Source: Gnetum montanum (taxonomy: Eukaryota; Streptophyta; Gnetopsida; Gnetales; Gnetaceae). Taken from it: 64,000 nucleotides of DNA. The position numbers were made by a program, and so were the translations under genes. Location of the stretch: positions 190,358-254,357 of the forward strand of contig MNCI01011109.1 of assembly GCA_015680685.1 (NCBI GenBank), written 5' to 3'. The notes under the pieces were generated by a model that searched no databases, was not told the DNA's origin, and saw only the letters and a program-made list of their open reading frames with translations. This document shows positions 33,037 through 44,500 of the stretch, one piece after another (the stretch's first letter is position 1; every line of letters starts with the position of its first letter).

Positions 33037-33968
33037 AGAAGAAGAAGAAGAAGAATAAGAAGAAGAAGAAGAGATGATGGGAAAGAGTAATGTAATCTTG
33101 CAGTTATTGGGCCCCATAAATTGGTACTTTTGTCATCTCAGGTCAATCATGCAATCACTTAACTAAACCAAGCAAGTAGTTGAACCAATACCCATGTAAG
33201 TCTTTTTCATGTTCAACCCATTATCTAGATCACTTGAATTCCAATGTCCACAACAAGCTCCTACTTCATACCTACTCATGGCCATGAAGACCTAGAAGTA
33301 TCTCCCTAAGTAAACTTTGGTAACATCAATTGCTACTTTCACCCAATTCCTAAATCCATTTGTCTTTGGGATCAGAATTTGCAATTGTTTGCCTAAACCA
33401 TGACCATCTCCATAGCCTCTCGGTCATGGTGTTACAATTTCTGTTAGGATTGGGATTAGTAAGTCCAACCAGAGGAATCAACCAAAGGATTTTGATATAG
33501 AAAAATTTGGGAAGCCTGCCATGCATACGTGCATGGATGAAGGAAAACTAAACCAGAATCTTGACTTTTGGATGTTTTGTGGCATGTTGACTTAGTTTGA
33601 TTTCACCAATAAATAGATCCAAAACTTGAGAGCCTCCTATGAAAGGTAAATTCGAAGGTGAAGTGGTCGTGTCCTAGAACCACAAGTAGGACATGCATAA
33701 TAATCAACAGCTAAAGACAAACCAAAGAGGTTATGCCAGAGATCATCCATCACACTAGAGGCATTTCCAATTTCACAGGCATGCCAAACAACTCTTCTTG
33801 TCAATCATCACCTCTTAGCCTCTCTCTCCTCAAAGTGGTAGTTTTGTAATGAGTCCTATGTCAAAGTATTTGTATGATTGTATTTCTCTACATTGACCTT
33901 GTCTTGTATCTACTTCTAGTCATTGTGTCTTGAATGTTAAAGCTATGGAACTAGCTTTATCCAATCAT
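32227..33968 (+). other. Non-coding 3' region of the second Ty3/gypsy element
   Basis: About 1.75 kb with no recognisable protein; corresponds to 15143-17073 of the first element. Holds a compound microsatellite at 32999-33075. Confidence 0.6.
32999..33075. repeat. Compound microsatellite (GA)n(GAA)n
   Basis: A GA run of about 30 bases is followed by about seven GAA units, one TAA interruption and further GAA units, read directly. Confidence 0.9.
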
Positions 33969-33978
33969 GGGGAAATAA
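33969..33978 (+). promoter_or_regulatory. Polypurine tract-like sequence (GTGGAAATAA-type: tggggaaataa)
   Basis: TGGGGAAATAA directly precedes the 3' LTR start (TGAAGC) at 33979. Confidence 0.5.
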
Positions 33979-35152
33979 TGAAGCATCCAATGGCAATTTA
34001 TACATTAATTGTAAATCCTAAATCCAAGAAAGTGGTTTATGCACCTACTGTTTGTAGTCTAGTGCATTCAGTTGGGGTTATTGGTCCTCGACAATGCATC
34101 CTTGCCTCTCATGTCACACTCTGAGGTTTCATGCTTTATTCCAGGTCCTTTCAAACAATTATGGCTTTATTTGAATGTTTGAGGGCCATTTAGGCATGCT
34201 CCTTCAAGTTCTAGCTTGTTCTGACAGGGAACTAGTCAATTGTGGCAGATGGGGAGGGTGCACTGACTACCCTACACTAGCGTAGGACATCAACACACCC
34301 CTTGCTTGGCCCTCCTTACATGCAGTGTGACTTCAAGTGGCCAATATAGCATCAATGTGCCTCCATTGGCATCTAGGTGCTAACAAACCCTCTATAATAC
34401 CACATGAAAACTATAAGTACCCAAGGAGATTTTTCACATGCAATCAAATTTTATTTTGTCATTTCTTGAGTTTGTGGTGTCCAATTTTATGTGAAGAGCT
34501 CTTCCCCCCTTAGGTAAGTTAATTTCCATCCCTATTTGTTTGTGTCTTGAGTTGTCACTTTCACAAGATCAACTAGACTTTATCAACCTTGCTCATGTAG
34601 TCCAAAACCATTTGGTCAATGCAGAGTCCAATGTTTGCATGATGAATAAAGCTCATAGTTTTTTCTCTTTTTTATGACTAATGCCTTAAACCTTTAAAAT
34701 GCCAAACATATTATGAAACATTGAAACCATCAAAAAAATATTTATTTCAGTTTCGTTTTCATAAGCTATGACAACCCAACCCTACCCAAGGAGGTCATAA
34801 TTGTACAGCATGATGTTACATCATCAAGGTTGTAACTAAGAGCCATTTTATTTACATTTCATGTGTAGTGTTACACATGTCCCTCTAGTGATTGTGACAC
34901 ATGTATGTGTGTATGTGAACATTGCCCCTATCCCCAAATATGATTGTGATGCATGTGCATGTTTGTTTTATTTCTTATAAGTATAAAATCCATAAAAATT
35001 ATAAAATATAAAGCTATAAATATTTTCTCCTCTACTATGGCAATACAGGTTTCATTGTATTATATGTATTATAATCTCTTCTATATTTTCTTGAATACAA
35101 CTATATACATGAGTGTTCTTGGAAATCCACTCAATATTGTCCTCAAAACTTC

Positions 35153-35194
<42 letters not shown>

Positions 35195-35332
35195 TGGGAG
35201 GCAGCAGTGGGGAATTTTCCGCAATGAGCGAAAGCCTGACGGAGCAATGCCGCGTGAAGGCAGAAGGCCTACGGGTTGTGAACTTCTTTTCTCGGAGAAG
35301 AACCATGACGGTATCTGAGAAATAAGCATCGG
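35153..35332 (+). rRNA. rrn16: Plastid 16S rRNA fragment (nuclear plastid insertion)
   Basis: From 'atgatcagccacactggg' to 'aataagcatcgg' the sequence follows land-plant plastid 16S rRNA (5' domain, including the 'cctatgggaggcagcagtgg' universal block and the plastid-specific 'cttcttttctcggagaag' arm). It covers only about 180 bases, so it is not a functional rRNA gene. Differences from the usual plastid sequence that I can see are mostly transitions (for example ctacggg to ctatggg, aatgggcg to aatgagcg), typical of decay after transfer to the nucleus. It lies inside the 3' LTR of the gypsy element. Confidence 0.88.
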
Positions 35333-35425
35333 GAACAATTAGACAGCGACTGCGGGAGCGAACGAAGTGAGTGACGAGTTACCCTGCTTGATAGTGTACG
35401 GCATAATGATGCCCATGTAATGGAA
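35333..35425. other. Unidentified GC-rich tail of the inserted DNA
   Basis: Directly follows the 16S piece but does not continue 16S. Includes 'gactgcgggagcgaacgaag' and 'cgagttaccctgcttg'. It is absent from the 5' LTR, so it came with the insertion; another organelle segment joined to the 16S piece is the simplest idea. Confidence 0.5.
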
Positions 35426-35487
35426 ATGCAGCTCAATTTGAATGATAAATCCCTTCGTCTAAAACCTGCGGGACCCCTATCAATCCC

Positions 35488-36191
35488 CAAGCAAAAACGT
35501 CATAGAATTCTAGAATAATGATTCTTATTAATTCCACGTTTCTTTACTTAAATGCAGGCAGCATGAATTTTCCCCAAAAATGGCAAATATAATTCCAAGT
35601 ATTTGCAGAATAAACAGATTCAATTTTAATTGAAATTTCCAGTTCTGTTTTCAAATTTGCTTTTTACCGGGACAAATTTTCTAGCAGAGAATAAAACACT
35701 ATAATGTTAAATAAAGAACATGTTTTACAAATGGCTCATTTAAAAGTTTTCGAGCCTCATGCAACATCAGGAAGGAAACCAAGGACATGCTGAGCTGGCA
35801 GAATCTACTTTGCCAAGATTATGCTACTCCCTATCCATAGTCATGAATTTTGCCATTCCAAAGACCACTTGCGTATGCTATGTTTGGAAATTATTTGACA
35901 CCAATTTACATGTGCACGCATTAATCAAGAAAATACCACGTTTATTTTAATTAAGCTTACCAACCAGGAAAAACAGCAAAGGTATAAAGTGAAAAGAATT
36001 GTCATTGTTATACACACAAATTTCCAACAATAAATTTCAGCCCTACTTAACTTCTGCCTCAGTTAAACATGGCCTTGAAAGAGAAAATCCATTGTTCTAT
36101 GTTACAAATATCACAATATGTTCTGGACTGCCTAGTTACTTGCCTGTTGCCATGAGAAATGTTAACTCCACCTCCAGGATTACTACAAGAA
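35488..36191. other. 3' flank of GDSL exon copy A; no gene seen
   Basis: The stretch from about 35800 parallels 37900-38280 and 39980-40255 (shared phrases such as 'gcattaatca' followed by 'ccaaatattat'-like or 'tcagttaa' blocks), that is the flank of the tandem units. No open frame of interest. Confidence 0.5.
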
Positions 36192-36409
36192 TCAATTCCA
36201 CTCAAGCATGCACCCTGTGAACTCCGATATATTGACAGTGCTTTTATTGTCGCATGCCACATGCCACAGGGTAATAAGGTGAATCTTCAGAAACTTCTGA
36301 TGGCAAGGACTTGCAATGTAGGCATGGTTCCCATTCTGCATTCTTCAAAACTTTCAAAATTTCGGTGACCACAATATCACTTCCACGGGATGACAGATGG
36401 ATTCCATCA
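36192..36409 (-). pseudogene. GDSL esterase/lipase (CPRD49-like) terminal exon, copy A, frameshifted
   Basis: Minus strand: splice acceptor TATTCGCAG, then TGATGGAATCCATCTG, encoding DGIHLSSRGSDIVVTEIL, KVLKNAEWEPCLHCKS and SEDSPY. DGIHL holds the catalytic Asp and His (block V) of SGNH/GDSL hydrolases. Compared with copy B an extra 7 bases near 36245 shift the frame before the C-terminus; the old stop (TGGAATTGA, 36192) is still present. The family (isoamyl acetate-hydrolysing esterase type) cleaves short acyl esters. Upstream exons with the GDS serine were not found. Confidence 0.75.
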
Positions 36410-38333
36410 CTGCGAATACATGTTTACAACATTAATGATCTGCAATATGGTCTGCTAAGTTCAATGAAACCATGAGAAGGTAATCTAAACGATTATGTAA
36501 GATTATGCTCAAAGAAGCACATTCAAAAATACTAGTATAAGAGGTATATTTTAAATGCTTGGTACCAGGATGTAAGCTCATAAAAAAAGATGCTTTGTTC
36601 AGATTTGTTACCCCATCAAAGAATCTCTATTGTGGCAGGTTTGTGGTAATGGTTGTTTTGATTTTAACTGAGCTAAATTTGAGAAAGCACCAATTATCAA
36701 CCAAGACTCTGATCACAATCGTTAAACATGTATTCGGTCCTTACTGATTGAACATAGAAATCACAATTTGATCTCTTCACATCTGCCTGCCCTCTCTTGC
36801 TGACAGGAGGAAGTGTGATCCGAAAATATGTGACAAGACAAACAAATCTGCCACTCATATGAAGTCTCAGATGCATTAGCTTCAAACTCGCAAGGATTTT
36901 GTAAAACAAGAAAGCTTTTTCATGTGCAGTTTGTAGTTGCATCTGACGAAGCACTACAGTTATATGCCGTGTTGTTACAAAGATTGAAGATTATAAAGTA
37001 TGCTCAAGACTCCTCCAAATCAACACATTTATTAAAATAATTCATTTCCTAAGATCAGGCCCAAACTTTGGAGGAAAGAGGAAAGTGGTATTTTTCTACT
37101 GATGGGCAATATAAAATCATACCCTTTTGACTTGACGGGGAATTGATAACATCCCCTTTTAAGGTTTGTGTAATATGTTGAAAACTTCAACGTACAAAAT
37201 GAGTCATGCATTAAAGCAGAATGTGCATATATACATATATATATATATATATATACTATTTTATATAAACTATATCTTTTTTTTTTCAAGGATAATTTTA
37301 GAAAGTAAGGAGTGAACCAAAGTATCCAGGGAAAATAAAAAATGATAGTTTCATTAATTTTATAATGAATATAAAGGAAATCAAATCTATTTTTTTAAAA
37401 AAAAGGATAATTTTAGAAGGTAAGCAGTAAATCAAAGTATCATAGGGGATTAGGCCATTTTGTGAAGGTAAGCAGTAATTCCAAGATAATATATAAGGTT
37501 TGAGCCTTTGTGAAGAGCATTGAAGGACTGAATTTCCACCCTTGCTTGCAATTCTTAAGAAAATTTGGATTAGGCCATGTTGTTTATAAATTATCTTGGT
37601 CCAAACCATCAGCCTCCACCTCATTTTTTTTAGCAAACCTACACCTCATTAATTGTCTTCATGATTTTTCCTCGTAATTTTGGACAACTGTCCATGGTGT
37701 CCAAATACGATGAACATGTTAGCAGCATTTGATGGAGTTTACTGCACCATGGCAGCACATGCCAGTACCTTAAGGCTTTTTGACGGGGAGTATCAGTAGC
37801 TATTCTGCCCAGCGGTATTTATATCCACCAGACTTGGGCGTACAACAGTATGCTAATGCAATTCACAGCTACAACGTGCTTTACAAATTTACTTAGAAAG
37901 ACGTCACAACTTCTTGTTATGAGACACCATGAAGCTTCAAAAAGGCTAATAAATCATCATAAGTTGCATTAATCATTGGATGACTACACGTGCATCTTAA
38001 TTTAACCTAGGCGATCATGAAATGAGAAAAAAAAGGCATAGCAAGAAAACAAGTGACATTTCTAATCAGCTCCAATAAAAATCTTCCTCTGTAAAATATA
38101 TCCGTGTAAGAAGAAATTATTTATTCTAGGTTCCAAATATTATTTACTCGAAACCGAAATTCCAACTTTTGTTGCCTATTGGTCAACAAGCCAATGAGTT
38201 ACTATTGAGCCAAATACTATTTAAACTATGCATCTCCAAATAGTAAAATGTTTACATTAATGTCCTAACTCCCATGCAGACATTGTGTCTTGGCATGAGA
38301 GAAGTAACTCCACATAGAGAACCAATAAAAGAA
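36410..38333. other. Intron/flank DNA of tandem unit A to B
   Basis: No exon recognised. 36770-36950 parallels 38930-38990 and 40755-40900 (shared 'tctgcctgcc.../cacctctcat', 'ctgacagga', 'cagatgcatt'), showing that the unit is duplicated. 37226-37256 is an (AT)n run. 37640-37920 is related to 51280-51660. Confidence 0.55.
37640..37920. repeat. Segmental duplicate, partner at 51280-51660
   Basis: Shared ordered blocks: 'cattaat...tcttcatg', 'tcctcgtaattttg/cccctcataattttg', 'caccatggc', 'gctttacaaatttac/gctttataaatttac', 'acttcttg/agcttgta'. Moderately diverged. Confidence 0.6.
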
Positions 38334-38544
38334 TCAATTCCATTCTTCTCTGCACTCTACGTACTCTGAAAGATTGATAGTGCTCTTATTGTCACAACCC
38401 ACAAGGTCATAAGGTGAATCTTCAGAGAATTCTGTTTGCAAGGACTTCCAATGTAGACATGGTTTCCATTCTGCATTCTTCAAGACTTTCAAAATTTCTG
38501 TGACCACAACATCACTTCCATGGGATGATAGATGGATCCCATCA
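38334..38544 (-). CDS. GDSL esterase/lipase (CPRD49-like) terminal exon, copy B, open
   Basis: Minus strand: acceptor CTTTGTAG (intron side 38545-38552), exon starts TGATGGGATCC and runs open for 70 codons to TGA at 38334-38336. Encodes DGIHLSSHGSDVVVTEILKV, then LKNAEWKPCLHWKSLQTEFS, EDSPYDLVG and the end LSEYVECREEWN. This is the C-terminal block of plant GDSL esterases of the CPRD49/isoamyl-acetate-esterase type: DGIHL supplies the Asp and His of the catalytic triad. The other exons (GDS serine, GxND) were not found upstream (38545-40250 minus strand), so it is either a stranded exon or the end of a gene with very long introns. The exon is intact, unlike copies A and C. Confidence 0.75.
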
Positions 38545-40259
38545 CTACAAAGGCATTTCTCCAATATTAATGATAGTGTAAAATATGGTTTCATAAGGTA
38601 TATGTAACAACAAGAAGCTGATTCAAAAGATATTTTACAGAATTATTATTTTTAATAAGTGCATTTGAATACCTTTAGATGATAAACATTTTAAATGTAT
38701 TGCACTAGGACATAAGCTCAACAAAAGGCTTTTCTTCATATCTTTGACCTCATTAATAAACTCATTGTGGTGGGTTTTTAGCAGTAACCGTTAAGATTTC
38801 AACTCATAAGTAAGGTTAGAAAGCTTCTTTCCACAAGTCTGATCACAGAGATTAAAATGTATACTGTCTTCATTAATTGATCATAGTAATAGCCTATTAA
38901 TCTAGTAAGCTCTGCTCAGTTCTTCTTGCACCTCTCATGCTGACAGGAAGCACTCGGGAACTTAAGCATTTGCTGTGATGCTAAACAAACCCGAAAGATT
39001 TTATCAAGTGTTTACCTTGGACTTGCATTGAACGTAGTGTGAGGCGCATCCCATCCATTCGACATAGTATTTAATTAGTTTAGAAAGCTTTATTTGGTTA
39101 TTTTGTTTGTGTTTTTCAGGAAAGCGCCTAGATTGTGCCAAAGGAAACAGCCTGGAAATTGGTACTTCACATGCTCTGTGATTATTGTTGGGCCAGCCAT
39201 GACCCTAAGGCCACCTAAGCCACTTAAACAGAAAGTGAGATGTATGTGCAGGAATTTTACTTTGATGATACTTCATTGTCAACAAATCTCCAAGCTTTCC
39301 AACTATGTTTAACGACAATCGCTTTCACTAAGTTTTCCTTGCTGAATACGTTTGTCCTGCACCCAAAAAAAAACGGTTAAAAATTATTCTCAGTAAAGCA
39401 CATGGCTACCTGTTCAACACAAAGAGCAATACCTTGCTTATAGCAGTTGAGAAGCCTAATCTTCCATCTTCTTTATCAGAGGTCAAACATTCAAAGCTAT
39501 ATGAGCAAAATCCTCTTCTAAAGTGATTGCCACTCCAAGAAAAAATCCAAATTAGACATTCAATTTGATCATAGGCAGCTTTGCAAAGGGATCTACCAGC
39601 AAGATTAATAGAGGTGTAGCTTGGATAATATGCTAACAAATAATAAATTTGGCAGTCATTGTACTTTTCTTTTCTTATATTTGCAGAGCTTTTTTAAATC
39701 TTACAAACTATAATGTCTCAAAGCTTTCTTGAGGTACCTGCAAAAGGAAAAAGCAATGCCCAACAATTTGAATATCACCTGCTTATCTATAAGACTCTGT
39801 CATTCTGCGAAGGGAGAAATTAGTGTTAGATTTTTAAGCCTGGGAGTTATGGTTGAGGATTAGAACTTTGCTATCCTAGCTTTTGTGATTGTTATATAAT
39901 TTCTTGGAAAGCAGTATATCTCCATACATTATATATTTTAACTCTGCAAGCTTGGCATACAGCTTCTCCAAGACAATCTAAACACACAACCCTTCCGAGG
40001 TATACCTGCCTATGCCATGTTTGGGACTGCTCAACAAGACCAATTTACAGCTGTACACTCCTTAAAGTTGCATTAATCATCGTGAGGATATATTAATCAT
40101 GAAAAAGAGTGCGTTCATCTTACATAAACCATGCAAGTAGCAATAGAAACAAATGCATTTCGGCTTCAATTAAATTCTACCTCAATTAAGAAAATACTCT
40201 TTTCTCTTGGTTCCAAATATTATTTTAGATTGCATCTCCAAATCATAAAATTTCACTCA
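38545..40259. other. Intron/flank DNA of tandem unit B to C
   Basis: Searched on the minus strand for the upstream GDSL exons without success. Contains parts of the roughly 2-kb unit (see 36410-38333). Open frames at 39094-39312 (+) and 39406-39639 (-) show no family resemblance. Confidence 0.5.
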
Positions 40260-40440
40260 TCTATGCACCCTATGAACTCCAAAATATCTGTACTTCTCTT
40301 ATTGTAAAATACCCCAAGGTAACAAGGTAGATCTTCGAAAAAATTCTATTTGTGAGGACTTCCAATGTAGAGATGATAGAAGGTTTCCAGTGCTACAAGA
40401 TACAACATCAATGATGATGTGCAATATCTTCTAGTAAGAT
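40260..40440 (-). pseudogene. GDSL esterase terminal exon, copy C, internally deleted
   Basis: 'atgcaccctatgaactccaa' parallels 36209-36228 of copy A, and 'ggtaacaaggtagatcttcg' and 'aggacttccaatgtag' parallel both copies A and B. The middle of the exon (coding the EILKVLKNAEW part) is deleted or rearranged, and the DGIHL part is replaced by 'gtgctacaagatac'. Not functional. Confidence 0.6.
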
Positions 40441-41849
40441 TTATGAAACAACGATAAAGTATTCCAAGAGATTGTGATCCCAGACATATATTTGAACAAC
40501 TACATTTCAAATTACTTAAATAAGAAGCATATTTTAAAGGCATTTCATCCAGGCATAATCTTAATAAAAATATGGTTTCTTCATAATTAACCCCATTAGG
40601 AGACCCTTCATGACAAGTTTTTTGTAATAACTGTTCTGATTTTGACTCACAGGTAAGTTTTAGAAACCACTAATATTCAGAAACAGTCATCACAATGTTT
40701 AGAATGTATAAGGTCTTCATTAATTAACCATAGTAATTTCCTGCTAATCTCTTATGCTCTGCTTCCACCTCTCATCTGAGTGTGAAGCTAAAACATGTGA
40801 TAGACAAACCTTCCAATATAATTTCTCAGATGCATTGGCTTCCAAATTGCAAGTAATTTGTGAACAACAAGGAGTTTACTATGTTGTATGCATTTACATA
40901 GGAAAAAATCCTACTATTGTATGCTTAGTTGCTATAAGCCAAAGCTGAAGAAGTCTTGATAATCATTCAATTTAAATGGAAACTAGAAACTGGAAGCTTG
41001 ATGTTTAATTATGTCCGAAGGCCCAAAGCATCTATTAAACAGAAGATGAATTCATGACAGGAAATCATACTTATGAAGATCAAATCAGGATCACGATCTG
41101 AACAATTATGATCCAAATCAATTCTTAATCATGATTAGTTTGGAAATGCAATGTTGAATTAAAAATCGTAATTCCATATCGCAGTCCAGGAATCACAATT
41201 CTGGATGATTCTGTAGTGTTGGAACTGTCAATTTAAATATAATATAAAACTTTAAAAATAAAATATTTTAAAAGACCAATTAAAAGTTAACACTTTTAAT
41301 AACATTTCTTTAAACATTGAAACAACATCCAAAAAAACGAAATTCGAGACTCAATACATTATAAAAGTAGAAAAAATGAGCATAAAACATTCTAGGTATG
41401 TATCATTAGCAATTTCAAGGTTTTTGATACTTTGAGTGCACATTCTTCAGCAAGGAGCAACACATTTGGCACAGAACACATTCTTAGAGGGCTCAACAAT
41501 GCATTCTTCAAGAGTTCAGCAGTTCATTCTTCTACTCATTTTGAATCACTTCAACAACTGATTTCGGATGTTCTTTACATCATTTGTTTCAGTTGATAGT
41601 GAATACTTGATGCAATGTTATATTAATATGTTTAAACATTCCTATTTTGAAGTAAAATGTTTTTTTATGAATTTTAAATTTTTTATCTTCTTAATTGCAC
41701 CTACTTGTGAAAATGATTAAAAATTCAATATTTTCTAAAGTTGTTTTACTATCACGATTTTATGTGATTCCATTTTGCCATACATGCTCCAGAACCTTAG
41801 GAACGAAAAATGATATGTATTGATTCAATCTTCATTAAAAAAAAAGTTC
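40441..41849. other. Flank DNA without a recognisable gene
   Basis: 40755-40900 belongs to the tandem unit. The rest is AT-rich with no recognised motif. Confidence 0.4.
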
Positions 41850-41998
41850 ATCACCTAGAGCCACAGTTCTCATTTGGCTAAGCGGGGTCCCAGAAAGGTT
41901 GGTAGATGAGGGAAAGCCTAACCTCTTTGAGTGGCTGTGCCCAGGCTTGAACCCAGGTTTTCGACTTCAGAAACAAGCACCTTGCCATCACTCCAAAT
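41850..41998 (-). mobile_element. tRNA-like SINE copy 1
   Basis: On the minus strand: TGGCAAGGTGC (box A-like), then GGGTTCAAGCC (box B-like, consensus GGTTCRANYC) about 34 bases on, followed by a shared tail with 'agaggttag' and 'ctcatctaccaacc'. The tail ends next to a T-rich tract on the minus strand (41838-41847). A second copy lies at 49186-49330. Confidence 0.55.
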
Positions 41999-42364
41999 GA
42001 TGGTCCCTATCCAGTCTTCATATGTATGCATGAAATACTAAGCTAGATTTAATACTAAGCTAGATTTAATAAAATTCATCAAAAATAGATCATATAAAGA
42101 TTTTGCCAATATATTTCATTTTTGCCTTAGAGGTTTGATCACAGAACAAAAAAGACATATTTCTCATCTTTAAGAGCTCTTGAAGTATATAACTGATATA
42201 TGTGCTCTTCTCTACATAGGTTATTCCATCTTCCACTTTCTATCCTTAGAAGATGAACGCTTAAGTTTACTAAAAATACTATGAATTTTGAGGAGAATGT
42301 TAGCAATAAGATAACTTGCTACTGATTTATATGATTTTCTCTAATATGTCTAGTAAAATTTCTT

Positions 42365-42380
42365 CTTGCCACCCACATTT
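42365..42380. repeat. Candidate target-site duplication (left) of the LINE at 42381-44554
   Basis: CTTGCCACCCACATTT; 44555-44570 reads CTTGCCTTCCACATTT, 14 of 16 identical. Confidence 0.45.
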
Positions 42381-43539
42381 TTTTTTAAATGGTCGGGAGA
42401 TTGTATTAAGAAATCTGCAATTTATGTACACTCAAAATTGTAAGAGGGTATGATACCCTCTAACAATGGCAAGTCCAAAGCACCCCCAATGCAAGAGTAA
42501 TGAACAAACCAAAATAGCAAAAGCTTCCCGCCCATCTGAAGTCAGGTGGACCAAAACGGACTGTAACCCCAAGCTCCTATGAACCTCCTCACGCCAATCC
42601 AAACAACCATGAGATATGCAAAAGAACAACATAAGGTTCCCCCAACCCCCGAACAAACCTCAGCACCTAAAGCCTCTTTGGTAGTCTAGTGCATTCACAA
42701 TTCGTACATTCCTAACAGTGAATTTCCTGGAGAATCTCCTGATGCCTCTCTATGTCAACAAAAGTTGCAGCCTGCTAGAAGTCTTTGAACACCACCTCCT
42801 TTCTGGCACACTCTGCAACATCCCCTTTACCATCAACGTGGAGCTTGGCAATGGTGCACCTGATGTGTCAATGCAACACAAGCCAAGCTGTATTGCAGTT
42901 GATGTCCATCATGACATACGGACACTTGCCCTCATGAAGCCAGATTCTCACATTATTCTCATGTGCCCTGTTAAACCACTTCTATATATGTTCAATCTCC
43001 ATCCTTTCTCTTTCCCGAGTCTACAACTCCTCATGTTCTTGCTCCAATCTCTACTAATCTTCCTGTTGGAGCTCTACCTTGATCTACACTCATAGCTCAT
43101 CAACTAGCATGGCCCTAGCTGACACCTCCTATAGGTCCTACCCCTCTTGGCCTCATTTTCCAACTCAACACACTACAATGCCACCTAAGTTGCAACCCAT
43201 TGCAAAGCCTCCTCGCAGGCTTTCGACTTAGCCTCCCATATGGCCCTTTCTTCCTCCCTAGCATGCTCCACAACCTCTGCAACCACCTTCTGGAGCTCAT
43301 CATTGAAGCATTCCTAGATCTCCTTACATAGCTCCTCTAGGCAAGATGACCCTAGCAGCTACCACTCACTCGTAGGATGAACTACCCCTGCACTAGACTT
43401 GGAGCCTACGTAGGATCCGACCTCCGCAACAACCCTGAAGTCGAACCCAAGGCCAACCTTGAACCCCCACACCAAACCTCCCTTCTAGAATAAATGAAGA
43501 GGAGCTCTAGCTACAGCCCTCGTGGGACCATGAGCATCG

Positions 43540-44060
43540 TGGCCCTCCAAAATGCCAGAATAAGGCCCAAATGATGCCTCAATCACTACCATTGAAGCTC
43601 CGCAAGGAAAAACCATGGCAAGTTAACAACCCGACCAAGTTACAAACATCTCATAAGAAAGAAATGTCCCTCCTAAGGCTTCGATGCATTTCTAGAGTGC
43701 ACCAAAAACCTATCAATTAGCACCACTACATCTTGCCATATCTACATCAAAGCCAACTTCAGCACCTGCCCACTTCCCATTTTGGACACAGTCTTCTTGA
43801 AAAAACCCTCTACATCCTTCAAGCTACACATATTACGAAGAACCACCTCCCACACAGCTAGGACCCCCAACGACTTTGCCAAAGCAACCTCAGTAAGCTC
43901 GATCCTAATGCCTAGAAATATCGTCAAATCAATAGCCCAATTTGGGAAGAACACACCATCAACCATATTGAGATCCCCTTCCAATTTGGGCAAGACATTA
44001 GCCCAACCCACACGCTCAACTAGTCCCCACAGAGCAAGATTTGCCTAAAAGGCCGTGCAA
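43540..44060 (-). pseudogene. Region A (unrecognised LINE-associated protein), copy 1
   Basis: Minus-strand frame 44011-43742 is open for 89 codons. Reads ERVGWANVLPKLEGD, then FFPN, GIRIELTEVALAKSLGV, LIDRFLVHSRNASK and, after one stop, HFFLMRCL-stop-LG, LPWFFLAELQ. Copies at 54760-55230 and 59250-59700 have ERYGWDLVLPQL, FFTN, GIEITLTETTIAKYLGA, LVDQFFVQFGNGSK, HFVLLKCLKLG and LPCFFLVVLQ in the same order. The pattern GIxxxLTExxxAKxLG loosely recalls the domain found in putative plant transposon/mobile-domain proteins, but I would not assign it. Function unknown. Confidence 0.6.
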
Positions 44061-44254
44061 GAAGGCTCAAAGGTAGGCATCCCACCCATCAACGCTAAAG
44101 CTTCCAACCACAGCTAAATTCCAATTGCAGCTACCTGCACAAGCTAAGGAGGTCGTTGGGCCTAGAAAATGCAATTGCTCCTTGTTTCTTTACAAGGACC
44201 AAAGCACCACCATCGCTTTTGAATCAGCATCCAATTTAATGGGCTGCAGTATAG

Positions 44255-44500
44255 CGGCGACCGCCCCCTAAGTGTTCATGGCAAACAAACACTAATGAAC
44301 AAAATGATTTAACATTTCAAGGGCATTCAAACATAAAGGGTAGATATGCTTAATGTTTAATCCTCGTGCCTGGAGAAGAGCCCGCACTAAGAGTGTTGCG
44401 TGCCTAATCAACCAAATGAACATCTTAATGTTCTCTAGTAATCTCCCTTTCCAAATAGGCCATCAGCCCTGGGTAGTGGGATAATCAATTTTAATGATAT
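44255..44500 (-). pseudogene. LINE ORF2 zinc-binding C-terminus (zf-RVT), copy 1
   Basis: Minus strand gives KGRLLENIKMFIWLIRHATL, LLQARGLNIKHIYPLCLNALE and HFVH, the zf-RVT pattern (xxKxFxWLxxxxxL...RG...CPLCxxxxExxxHLFxxC); the second Cys survives and the first has become Tyr. Located just upstream of region A. Confidence 0.65.

Larger units (their letters stand above)
25096..35482 (+). mobile_element. Ty3/gypsy LTR retrotransposon with both LTRs and 5-bp target duplication, 10.4 kb
   Basis: 5' LTR 25096-26370, tRNA-Asp type primer site 26372-26389, gag from ATG 26496, protease about 28750-28990, RT 29580-30060, RNase H to 30840, integrase 30985-32160, internal G-rich tract 32217, purine tract 33969-33978, 3' LTR 33979-35482, flanked by ATCCC. 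All pol domains are present in the right order, more complete than in the first element, but heavily mutated. Athila/Tat affiliation is inferred from the tRNA-Asp primer. The 3' LTR is about 230 bp longer because of an inserted plastid rRNA piece. Confidence 0.9.
33979..35482 (+). repeat. 3' LTR, interrupted by plastid DNA
   Basis: Aligns with 25096-26370 up to about 35152 and again from about 35425 to the end CCCCTATCA; in between lies foreign, GC-rich DNA. Followed by ATCCC at 35483-35487. Confidence 0.85.

Noticed and set aside
35153-35482. A functional rRNA gene or bacterial contamination
   Set aside because: Only about 180 bases of the 5' domain are present and both sides are LTR sequence; the plastid-type arm and transition decay point to an old nuclear insertion.
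38334-38594. An 86-residue protein starting at a Met at 38594
   Set aside because: The first 16 residues are intron: the splice acceptor AG lies at 38545-38546 and the exon begins at 38544.
39094-39639. Open frames on both strands in the GDSL tandem region
   Set aside because: No match to the GDSL family or to other proteins I know, not shared with the sister units, and without splice context.
42718-43095. Plus-strand open frame of 125 codons
   Set aside because: Antisense to the 3' part of the minus-strand LINE; no family resemblance.
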